DNA of 42,947 bases. Source: Pirellulaceae bacterium (GTDB lineage Bacteria; Planctomycetota; Planctomycetia; Pirellulales; Pirellulaceae). The notes under the pieces are model-generated. The model did no database searches, had not been told where the DNA came from, and saw only the letters and a program-made list of their open reading frames with translations. Of this stretch, positions 17,275-24,193 are shown piece after piece; position 1 is the stretch's first letter, and every line of letters starts with the position of its first letter. Made by a program: the position numbers and the translations under genes. Location: positions 1 through 42,947 of the forward strand of contig JAGFJK010000321.1 in the NCBI GenBank assembly GCA_024102795.1, read 5' to 3'.

Positions 17275-18195
17275 ATGTCGAAACCACGTGCAAAAATGAT
17301 CCGCAGCGTCTCCAGCGGGCTGCTTGCCGGAAGTCTGTTTCTGGTTCCGTCGGGAACGGCCAGCGCTGGCAAGTACTGGGTTCACCACGGCTGCACGAAG
17401 CCCGAATGCATCTGCGGGATTCCCGACCAGGATTACCAGTACCAGCCACGCTCGGCGTCCGTCACTGCCGTCAGCCGGACAGCCGTGCTGGTCAAACGCA
17501 GTACGATTGTCGCCGAGCAGGCGATCACCCTGGCCGAGGAGGTGTTGGAGAATCGGGGGCCAGAAGCAATCCTCGCACCTGAAGCGATGGCTGGGATTCG
17601 CCAGCAGTGGCCCGCCAAGGATGAGACGCACGCACCGCGGACGTTGGACACAACGTCCCATCGCGGGCCGATCGAGGAGCTGCCCGTGCCGCCGCCCGCG
17701 CGCTACTTCTACGAATCACTGCCGGATGGCTCGCTGCGTCGAGTGCCCAACTTGCTGGTGAGTCCCAGCCCGCAGTTAGAAAGTAGCCGCTCCGCCCGCC
17801 TGATCCATGTCTACCAACTGTATGATCCCAAGCTGGATATTGACTTTTGTTCGATATCCCGCGTCGCTTTGCAGATGCACAACAATGGGCAGTGGGTGCT
17901 CAGCTTGCGGGCGGATCAGCACCAGCGGGAACTGGTCGAACAAGGGTACCAGCCCCGGCTGTATGTCAAGCGTAATCAGTTTGTCATCCGGCTGCGGGCC
18001 TACGGCAATTTCGCCGAGCTGCCCACGGCCGCCGCGATTCAATCGGGCAAGCCCGAACTGGTGGATCTGCCGGAGATCAAGTTCTGGGTGCAGAACGGCG
18101 AACCTCGCTTCTTGCGCACGACCGGACACGACGACCGTATCCGGCAGTACTTTGATCTGCTGGACCGGGTGGAATTGGAGTTCTTCTACCGTTAG
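17275..18195 (+). CDS. Exported hypothetical protein of the secretin-like locus
   Basis: 306 residues. The ATG at 17275 is preferred because GAAGG lies 7 nt upstream; an ATG at 17230, 3 nt after the previous stop, has GAGG too close to it. The N-terminus (MSKPRAKMIRSVSSGLLAGS ... TASAG) is a signal peptide. The mature start holds three cysteines in HHGCTKPECICGIPDQD, then a helical stretch (AEQAITLAEEVLENRGPEAI), a Pro-rich linker, and a beta-rich C-terminal half from about residue 165 (IHVYQLYDPKLDIDF ... VELEFFYR). The spacing to its neighbours (48 bp upstream, 103 bp downstream) suggests co-transcription with the giant secretin-like gene. A periplasmic accessory or pilotin-like role is possible but unproven. 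No family is recognised. Confidence 0.75.
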   Translation: MSKPRAKMIRSVSSGLLAGSLFLVPSGTASAGKYWVHHGCTKPECICGIPDQDYQYQPRSASVTAVSRTAVLVKRSTIVAEQAITLAEEVLENRGPEAILAPEAMAGIRQQWPAKDETHAPRTLDTTSHRGPIEELPVPPPARYFYESLPDGSLRRVPNLLVSPSPQLESSRSARLIHVYQLYDPKLDIDFCSISRVALQMHNNGQWVLSLRADQHQRELVEQGYQPRLYVKRNQFVIRLRAYGNFAELPTAAAIQSGKPELVDLPEIKFWVQNGEPRFLRTTGHDDRIRQYFDLLDRVELEFFYR

Positions 18196-18298
18196 AGACA
18201 TGCCCGCGCATGGGTCGCTCGGCGCACGCGCCGCTGGTGATCGTTGTTCGACGCCCATGCGGCATCGAGAACTGGCAGTACGCCCGGAGGGTCAGAAA

Positions 18299-19087
18299 AT
18301 GCAAGTCAGGCTGACGACATGGGCCGCGGTGATCGTGGCGGTGGCGATTCCCGTGAGCAGCGGCTACGCGGCCAAAAGACCGACGGCGAATGTGCCTCCG
18401 ACGCTGGAAATCGAAGTCCTCGATCCGGGAGTGGATCCCGTGGGGAATCCCGCGGTCTTGCTGCAACGCGACGGCAACGGGCAGATTCAGGTCGACATTC
18501 CCCCCGTGATTCTGGTCCACCGCTACTATTATTCCGGCGACCGCTCGTTTCAGGCTCAGATTCTGCCCGGCGGACCTTCCATCGTGGTCGCCAACCATCC
18601 CAAGACGGGCGAAAGAGTGTATGTGCCAGTGCAGATGATGCCCGGCGCGCCTCGCGTGACGTACACCAGCCATTCGATTCAGTATGACTTTGGCGAGCAC
18701 GCGATGACGGTGCACTTTCATGCGCACCATCCGGCGACCGTCAAGTATCGCAGCGGAGTGCCGCTGCAGCGCAAGCTGGGCAACCTGGTGCACGCCGATC
18801 ATTGGCAGGATGGTGCCGAACGGTTTCACGAACAGGCCGAGGCGACAGTGGAACATTCCAAGTTCCTGGCGTGCGGAGCAATCGCCGGCGCCAAGGACAC
18901 CACGAAATCCGTCCTGCTGCCCGTACACAATCTGCTGCGAATGATGCCTTTCGGACAAGCCATCTTCGGCACGGACTGGGACCAGCGACTATCCGAACGA
19001 GCCGCTCAACATCGACGGGAAGTGCAGATAAATCACGCGGAAAAGCTGCAATGGGGGCGGCAGCATTCGATTGCCACCGTGCGCTAA
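18299..19087 (+). CDS. Exported hypothetical protein of the secretin-like locus
   Basis: 262 residues. The ATG at 18299 follows CGGAGGG. The protein opens with a signal peptide (MQVRLTTWAAVIVAVAIPVS ... GYAA). Then comes a beta-rich domain, including PPVILVHRYYYSGDRSFQAQ and GPSIVVANHPKTGERVYVPV, and a His-rich stretch (TVHFHAHHPATVKYRSG). The last 90 residues are helical and basic. It closes the run of four same-strand genes for exported proteins; a convergent KOW gene follows 47 bp later. The phrase 'P..I.VANHPKTGE..YVPVQM.PGAP' looks like a conserved domain, but I cannot name it. Confidence 0.75.
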   Translation: MQVRLTTWAAVIVAVAIPVSSGYAAKRPTANVPPTLEIEVLDPGVDPVGNPAVLLQRDGNGQIQVDIPPVILVHRYYYSGDRSFQAQILPGGPSIVVANHPKTGERVYVPVQMMPGAPRVTYTSHSIQYDFGEHAMTVHFHAHHPATVKYRSGVPLQRKLGNLVHADHWQDGAERFHEQAEATVEHSKFLACGAIAGAKDTTKSVLLPVHNLLRMMPFGQAIFGTDWDQRLSERAAQHRREVQINHAEKLQWGRQHSIATVR

Positions 19088-19134
19088 CACTTTGGCAGAA
19101 ATGGCACGCCACCGATCGAAATGACCTTGCCAGG

Positions 19135-19536
19135 TCACTCAACTGGACAGCGGCAACGGGCGTTAGTTGGTTGCAATGCACCTCGATCAACCCAGTCGTC
19201 GAGACAACGATCAAGGTCTTCGATGCTCAAGCGAACTTCGGGGCCCCCAAGGTCTTCTAAGACCTTTGCATTCAAGCCTCGGTATTTTCCATTCGTTATT
19301 GCTACAACCTGATGGTGGCCAAATGTGGAGGCCTCAACTGACGCGGTGGCGACTTCCTCTTGCGATCCGGCGCGCTCAAGCCAATTCTGGTGTATGGATT
19401 TGGACTCAATGCTCGGCCCGTCAAAAACGCCCGCAACATGCACAAACTCGCCGGACGCGGCGATTACGGTCGCGGTCGTGTTTTCCCACTTTCCGCGAGT
19501 AACACGGACCTGGTCACCCGGAACATAAACTTGCAT
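19135..19536 (-). CDS. Small tandem KOW-domain protein
   Basis: 133 residues. The first half, VPGDQVRVTRGKWENTTATV (5-24), is a classical KOW motif. The second half repeats it (HHQVVAITNGKYRGLNAKVL, 74-93). KOW domains occur in NusG/Spt5 and ribosomal proteins L24, L14e and L26e, where they bind RNA or protein, but this protein has no NGN domain and is not one of the standard ribosomal proteins. It is probably cytoplasmic, since no signal is visible. The start ATG at 19534-19536 has no strong ribosome-binding site. It is convergent with the exported-protein gene to its left. A role in nucleic-acid binding is an inference from the fold only. Confidence 0.7.
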   Translation of the reverse strand: MQVYVPGDQVRVTRGKWENTTATVIAASGEFVHVAGVFDGPSIESKSIHQNWLERAGSQEEVATASVEASTFGHHQVVAITNGKYRGLNAKVLEDLGGPEVRLSIEDLDRCLDDWVDRGALQPTNARCRCPVE

Positions 19537-19956
19537 AGCGGCGTATCGCCTTTGGAGTAGGTCTCACAACGCTCGATGACTGATGCCACATTGAGCGTAC
19601 CCCGATAGTCTTGGCAGGCACGAGGCCACACACTGGTCGGCAACCTGTCGTAAACGGCTGAATTGCAACACTCTGTGTGCGACGAGCGTCACCCCGCACC
19701 AATTCGCGGTAGTCCGTGTATAATCAAGCTCGTGGAGTTGGAAAGACGCGGCTTTATATTGGCACTGGATACGCAAGATGTCAACATCCGGCCATGGTTC
19801 ACTTGAAGGAGGTAAGTTGGGCCCACGTTACTGAGTACGAATGCCGGGCAACCAGTTAGTATTCTTGTCAGTACGCCAAAGGTGTGCAAGCGTTGACGAT
19901 TTGATTGACTGTTTCGATGCTGGGAATTTCCGACCTTCTCATCATTGCTCCCAAAA
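19537..19956. other. 420-bp intergenic region, no gene recognised
   Basis: Noticeably less GC-rich than its surroundings. Short frames on both strands do not look like protein. A perfect TATAAT at 19719-19724 points toward the flavin-reductase gene, but has no -35 box at the right distance (GCACCA at 17 bp). Nothing else could be identified. Confidence 0.5.
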
Positions 19957-20562
19957 ATGCCCCACCCTCCCCCGCGCCTGATTCCGCTGGATACGAGCCG
20001 GCCGATCTGGGATCGGTTCTTCACGGTGGCGCCGCTGGTGCTGGTGGGGACGCGCGAGGAGAATGGCCAGGATGACTTCGCGCCCAAACACATGGTCACG
20101 CCGCTGGGCTGGGAGAACTACTTCGGCTTCGTCTGCACGCCCCGGCATGGCACCTACCAGAACGCTCGCCGCGAGCAGGCGTTTACCGTCACGTTCCCGC
20201 AGCCCAGCCAGATCGTGATTTCCAGCCTGGCCGCCGCGCCGCGCTGCGACGATGATGTGAAACCCAGCCTGGCCGCCTTGCCCACCTTCCCGGCCACGCA
20301 GGTCGCCGGCTCGTTCGTCCAGGACGGCTACCTGTTCCTGGAGTGCGTGCTGCAGCAAATTATCGACGGCTTCGGCGTCAACAGCCTGGTGATTGGCCAT
20401 ATCGTCGCCGCACAGGTCGATGAGCAGGCGTTGCGGACCAGCGAATTGGACGACAGCGACCTGGTCCGCCGCCGGCCGCTGCTGGCCTACATCAGTCCGG
20501 GCCGGTTCGCCGAGATCCGCGATACGTACTCGTTTCCGTTTCCCAAGGACTTTCGCCGCTGA
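19957..20562 (+). CDS. Flavin reductase-like (FMN-binding split-barrel) protein
   Basis: 201 residues from the ATG at 19957 (a TTG 12 nt earlier is possible; no strong ribosome-binding site for either). The N-terminal part RFFTVAPLVLVGTREENGQD followed by DFAPKHMVTPLGWENYFGFV is the flavin-reductase-domain pattern, and the central TYQNARREQAFTVTFPQPSQ matches the 'T..Ni..tgeFvVN' strand. These proteins bind FMN and reduce it, or use it, in partnership with monooxygenases. Which reductant is used cannot be told from the sequence. An M20-family peptidase gene follows 22 bp after the stop, so the two probably form a transcription unit. Confidence 0.82.
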   Translation: MPHPPPRLIPLDTSRPIWDRFFTVAPLVLVGTREENGQDDFAPKHMVTPLGWENYFGFVCTPRHGTYQNARREQAFTVTFPQPSQIVISSLAAAPRCDDDVKPSLAALPTFPATQVAGSFVQDGYLFLECVLQQIIDGFGVNSLVIGHIVAAQVDEQALRTSELDDSDLVRRRPLLAYISPGRFAEIRDTYSFPFPKDFRR

Positions 20563-20584
20563 GCTGCCAGAGGGGGAAGCACCG

Positions 20585-21748
20585 GTGATCGAACAGCGGC
20601 AGGTTGAGCGAGTGCAAGAGTACGTGCTGAGCCAGCAGCCGGAGATCGAACGGCTGCTGGGCGAACTGGTGCTGGCCGAGTCGCCTTCGGACGATCCCGC
20701 CTCGCAGCGTCCCGTGCTCAAATTGTTGACCGAAGGTCTGCGGGACTGCGAATTCCGCGTCCGCCACGTTCATGGACGCAGTACGGGCGGTTACCTGGTC
20801 GCCCGGCCGCTGGCTCGCCAGCGGGGCCGCGGCAACCAGTTGCTGATCGGACACTGCGACACGGTCTGGCCGCACGATACGCTCCGCCAGATGCCGCTGG
20901 TCACCGGCGAGGGTCTGATGCGGGGGCCCGGCGTGTACGACATGAAGTGCGGCCTGGTGCAGATCGTGTTCGCCCTGAGGACGCTCCACCACTTGCGGCT
21001 CGAACCGCCACTCACCCCCATCGTCCTGGTCAACTCGGACGAGGAGATCGGCAGCTACGAATCGCTGCCCCGGATCGGCCAGCTTGCGCGGGTCGCTCGC
21101 CGAGCGTTCATCCTGGAACCGTCGCTCGGCCCCGCCGGCCGTTTGAAAACGGCCCGCAAGGGAGTGGGCCACTTCACCGTGCGGATTCGCGGCCGAGCGG
21201 CCCATGCCGGCCTGGATCCAGCGGCCGGCGCCAGCGCGATCCTGGAACTGTCGCACGTCATTCAGCAACTGTTCGCGCTGAACGATCCCGACCGGGGGAC
21301 CACGGTCAACGTGGGCGTGATCGACGGCGGTCTGCGAGCGAACGTGATCGCTCCGGAAAGCAGCGCTCAAGTCGACGTGCGCGTCCTGTCGAGCGACGAA
21401 GGCCAGCGCGTCGAACAGGCGATTCGCAGCTTGCGGCCCACGACACCCAACGTGCGCATCGAGGTGGAAGGGTCCATCGATCGGCCGCCCATGATCAAGA
21501 CACCCGCCAACGAACGGCTCTGGCTGCAGGCCCGCGAACTGGGCCGCCAGTTGGGAATGGAACTTGAGGAAGCGACCGCCGGCGGCGGATCCGACGGGAA
21601 CTATACCAGCCAGTACACCGCCACGCTTGACGGCCTGGGCGCCGTCGGCGACGGCGCTCACGCCAGCCACGAATTCGTGCAACTGGCAGCTATCCCTCGC
21701 CGCACCGCGCTGCTGGCTCTGTTGCTGCTGGCCGACCTGCCCCGGTGA
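20585..21748 (+). CDS. M20-family zinc carboxypeptidase/deacylase (glutamate carboxypeptidase-like)
   Basis: 387 residues starting at a GTG (20585) preceded by GGGGGAAG. Di-zinc ligands of the M20 family are visible: His90 with Asp92 in GHCDTVW, Asp119 in GVYDMKCG, the catalytic pair Glu153-Glu154 in NSDEEIGS, Glu178 in ILEPS, and the C-terminal His in GAHASHEFV. The insertion (dimerisation) domain lies between, including ARKGVGHFTVRIRGRAAHAG with its conserved His. The overall order is that of carboxypeptidase G2/ArgE-type enzymes that remove C-terminal glutamate or an acyl group. No signal peptide is present, so it is cytoplasmic, unlike secreted CPG2. It is coupled by a 22-bp gap to the flavin-reductase-like gene. 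Confidence 0.9.
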   Translation: MIEQRQVERVQEYVLSQQPEIERLLGELVLAESPSDDPASQRPVLKLLTEGLRDCEFRVRHVHGRSTGGYLVARPLARQRGRGNQLLIGHCDTVWPHDTLRQMPLVTGEGLMRGPGVYDMKCGLVQIVFALRTLHHLRLEPPLTPIVLVNSDEEIGSYESLPRIGQLARVARRAFILEPSLGPAGRLKTARKGVGHFTVRIRGRAAHAGLDPAAGASAILELSHVIQQLFALNDPDRGTTVNVGVIDGGLRANVIAPESSAQVDVRVLSSDEGQRVEQAIRSLRPTTPNVRIEVEGSIDRPPMIKTPANERLWLQARELGRQLGMELEEATAGGGSDGNYTSQYTATLDGLGAVGDGAHASHEFVQLAAIPRRTALLALLLLADLPR

Positions 21749-21787
21749 CAAGGCGTGCGGGGGCAAGGCATCAGGAGGCTGCCCCCA

Positions 21788-22864
21788 TCATGTGCTTTCG
21801 ACCTTGAGCACGATGGCGGTCATGTCGTCGTGTTGCGGCCCATCGTCGGAGAACTTGCGGGCGGCCGAGAAGATGGCTTGCAGGATTCCGGCGGCCGATT
21901 GTTGCCGGTGAGCGTCGGCGACGTCCAGCAGTCGTTGCGTGCCGAACTGCTCGCCGCGCGCCGACTGCGTTTCGAGCAGCCCGTCGGTCACCAGGATCAA
22001 GACGTCGCCGGGCACGAGCGGGTCCAGTCGGCGAACGGTCACCACCGCATCGCTGGCGGCGCCCAGCGGCGGGCTGTCCGGTTCGAGGATCTGCCGCGAA
22101 CCGTCGGCGTGCAGCAGCAGTCCGGCGTGCCCCGCGCCGGCATAACGAATCTCGCCGGTCGCCGGATTGAGGCGGGCCAGAAAGGCGGTCACAAAGCGGC
22201 CGTCCTGCACGTCGGCGGCCACGGCGCGGTTGGCCTGAGTCAGCAATTCGCCCACGTCGCCGTACGTCCGCGCCAAGGCGCGGATCAGGCCCCGAGTGGA
22301 GGACATCAGCAGGGCCGGCCCCGTGCCGTGCCCGCTGGCGTCGGCCACGATCAATCCCAGGTCGCCGCACGGAAACGGCACGTAGTCGAAGTAGTCTCCG
22401 CTGGTCCAGACGGCCGACCGGCTCTCGCCCGCCAGGTCGAATCCCGGCAGATCGGGCGCGGCTCGCGGCAGCAGATCCCGCTGGATCTTCCGCGCCACCC
22501 GCATTTCGTCCTCGGTTTCGCGGACCTGCGACGCCAGTTGCTCTCGTTCCCGCTCCAGGATCCGCTGGGCTTGCGAAATCTGGCGAAACAAAGGTTCAAT
22601 CAGCGCCATCCCCGCCAGCAGCAGGATCGAGATCAGCAGCGAGGCCAGCGAGCGGGTCCAGACCAGCAACTGTTCCTGCGGCACCGTGGCGGTATGCCAG
22701 ATGTCGTACAGCGTGGCCATGTGCAGAACGGCCATGACCAGCGCGGCGCCGGAGATGAACAACCAGGCCGCGGGAGCCGGATACCGCCGGTTGAGACGCA
22801 GGGCCAGCGCGGCGGCCAGAATCTGGGCCACGACGGAGGCGATCAAGACTGCCTTGGAAGCCAT
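21788..22864 (-). CDS. Membrane-bound PP2C-type (SpoIIE/RsbU-like) serine phosphatase
   Basis: 358 residues. Three hydrophobic segments (about 5-22, 32-50 and 70-92) anchor the N-terminus. A short helical linker (REREQLASQVRETEDEMRVA) leads into the phosphatase domain, which opens with the typical ARKIQRDLLPRAAPDLPGFD. Metal-binding acidic residues are visible in SGDYFDY (Asp157, Asp160), VADASGHG (Asp175) and the C-terminal QHDDMTAIVL. This is the domain that dephosphorylates anti-anti-sigma factors in partner-switching cascades. No STAS or anti-sigma gene lies next to it, so its target is unknown. The ribosome-binding site is weak. A terminator for the operon upstream of it on the same strand sits just before it. 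Confidence 0.92.
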   Translation of the reverse strand: MASKAVLIASVVAQILAAALALRLNRRYPAPAAWLFISGAALVMAVLHMATLYDIWHTATVPQEQLLVWTRSLASLLISILLLAGMALIEPLFRQISQAQRILEREREQLASQVRETEDEMRVARKIQRDLLPRAAPDLPGFDLAGESRSAVWTSGDYFDYVPFPCGDLGLIVADASGHGTGPALLMSSTRGLIRALARTYGDVGELLTQANRAVAADVQDGRFVTAFLARLNPATGEIRYAGAGHAGLLLHADGSRQILEPDSPPLGAASDAVVTVRRLDPLVPGDVLILVTDGLLETQSARGEQFGTQRLLDVADAHRQQSAAGILQAIFSAARKFSDDGPQHDDMTAIVLKVEST

Positions 22865-22887
22865 GCGATGTCCGGCGGCGCCAGTGG

Positions 22888-22926
22888 CGGAAAAGCCGAA
22901 AGCCTCGCGGGCGCGCCGCGAGGCTT
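22888..22926 (-). terminator. Intrinsic terminator of the molybdenum-hydroxylase operon
   Basis: On the minus strand an 11-bp perfect stem (AAGCCTCGCGG with CCGCGAGGCTT, 22900-22910 and 22916-22926, loop CGCGC) is followed by TTCGGCTTTTCCGCC. It lies 34 bp after the last gene of the operon and before the phosphatase start. Confidence 0.75.
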
Positions 22927-22959
22927 CGACTTGTTCCCGGTGGGACCATCCTCAGGCGA

Positions 22960-23196
22960 TCAATGCGTGTCGCGGTAGCAGTTGCGTCCCGGCACGCACA
23001 TCGCTCGCGTCACGTGCTGCTGGTCGGGGCCCAGCACGTGCTGCGTCATGTTGCACCAGCAGTGATGGTTGCCGGCCTCGCCCGGGTCCTGCGAGTTCCG
23101 CAGCTCGCCCGACACGTACAGCGACTTGCTGCGGAGGTGAATGCACGCCGGTTCGGTGACGGGCGCGGTCTGGTCGTAGTACTTTTCGAATGGCAT
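22960..23196 (-). CDS. Small Cys-rich protein coupled to the hydroxylase operon
   Basis: 78 residues, starting MPFEKYYDQTAPVTEPACIH. Its ATG (23194-23196) comes one base after the stop codon of the FAD-subunit gene, so translation is almost certainly coupled. The five cysteines are Cys18, Cys46, Cys48 (HHCWCNMTQH), Cys67 and Cys73 (MCVPGRNCYRD), with several histidines nearby. This is compatible with a metal-binding or assembly protein. No signal peptide or membrane segment is present. I do not recognise a family. Its position as last gene of a molybdenum-hydroxylase operon suggests a role with that enzyme, which is inference only. Confidence 0.72.
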   Translation of the reverse strand: MPFEKYYDQTAPVTEPACIHLRSKSLYVSGELRNSQDPGEAGNHHCWCNMTQHVLGPDQQHVTRAMCVPGRNCYRDTH

Positions 23197-23197
23197 C

Positions 23198-24190
23198 TCA
23201 AAACCCTCCTGTTTCCAGACCGGCTGCCAAGAGCACAGCCCGCTTGACGGCCACTTTGGCCAACTGAACCTTGTACTGGTTCCCTGGCAGCGGAGTCGCT
23301 TCGGAGATCGCCGCCTGCCCAGCCGCTTCCGCGGTGGCGGGAGTCACGGGCAGGCCCCGCAGCACGTCGGCGGCGACCTGCGATACCCAGGGCGTGGGAG
23401 CGACCTGGCCGAGCACGATCTGGGCCTGGCGGACCACGCCGCCCGCCAGTTCCAGCCGCGCGGCGGCGGCGGCCAGCGGGAACGCGGGGCCCTCGCTGTC
23501 GCGGACTTCGTACGTCGCGTTATGCTGGTCTCCGGGTGGGGGCAGCACGATGTGCGTGACCCACTGTCGTGGTTCCAGCACGTGTTCGCGCTGGCCCGCC
23601 TGCCGAGGTGCCCGATAGAACTCGGACAGCGGCAGGAACGATTCATCCTCGGCCGCCGGACCCAGCACCCGCAGGTGGGCGCCCAGGGCGATCAGCGCGG
23701 GAGCGGTCCGCGAGCTGGAGACAAACTTCGCCGGTCCCTGGTTGCCGAAAACGGCGTGGTAGCGGCTGTCACCCTCGGCGGCCAGCGTGCCGTTCTCGGC
23801 CAGCAGGCCGTGCCCGTTGCGGAAGAACCAGCAGCGGGGACGCTGGCAGACTTCGCCGCCCAGCGTGCCTTGAGCCTGCAACTGCATGCTGTTGATGCCG
23901 CGGATCGCCTGCACCAGCGCGGGATACTCCCGCACGTAGTCGTTTTCCAGCAGGTCGTCCAGCGTCACCGCCGCTCCGATCACCAGGCCGCCCTCGGCCG
24001 TCGGTTCGATTACCTTGAGCGACGGGATCTCCATGATATTGACCACGCGATCGGGCGTGACGATCATCTTCTTCATCAGCCCGATCAGGTCGGTGCCGCC
24101 GGCCAGCAGCTCGGTCTTCCCCGGCTCGGCCGACAGCAGTTCCAGCACGCCCGCCTCGGTGCGGGCTTCGGCATATTCAAACGCTTTCAT
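23198..24190 (-). CDS. Xanthine dehydrogenase-family FAD-binding subunit
   Basis: 330 residues. FAD-binding elements of the CoxM/XdhB/HcrB type are visible: LLAGGTDLIGLMKKM (29-43), the strand GLVIGAAVTLDDL (68-80), and GTLGGEVCQRPRCWFFRNG (108-126), where many relatives have 'GNl...sp'. Cys115 and Cys120 in this loop are shared by one branch of the family, so they are not necessarily an iron-sulfur site. The C-terminal CO-dehydrogenase flavoprotein domain ends in KVQLAKVAVKRAV. The subunit carries electrons from the iron-sulfur subunit to an acceptor. The gene begins 3 bp after the molybdopterin-subunit gene and is followed within 1 bp by the small Cys-rich gene. The protein is probably cytoplasmic unless carried through Tat with its partner. 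Confidence 0.92.
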   Translation of the reverse strand: MKAFEYAEARTEAGVLELLSAEPGKTELLAGGTDLIGLMKKMIVTPDRVVNIMEIPSLKVIEPTAEGGLVIGAAVTLDDLLENDYVREYPALVQAIRGINSMQLQAQGTLGGEVCQRPRCWFFRNGHGLLAENGTLAAEGDSRYHAVFGNQGPAKFVSSSRTAPALIALGAHLRVLGPAAEDESFLPLSEFYRAPRQAGQREHVLEPRQWVTHIVLPPPGDQHNATYEVRDSEGPAFPLAAAAARLELAGGVVRQAQIVLGQVAPTPWVSQVAADVLRGLPVTPATAEAAGQAAISEATPLPGNQYKVQLAKVAVKRAVLLAAGLETGGF

Positions 24191-24193
24191 CGC

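Noticed and set aside
15529..17661. 710-codon open frame on the minus strand opposite the secretin-like gene
   Set aside because: The plus-strand protein has secretin motifs, a signal sequence and a sensible end. The antisense frame has low-complexity Arg/Gly/Gln content only.
19719..19724. Isolated TATAAT as a promoter
   Set aside because: No -35 box at 16-18 bp, and it lies over 230 bp before the next gene, so it is only mentioned within the gap.
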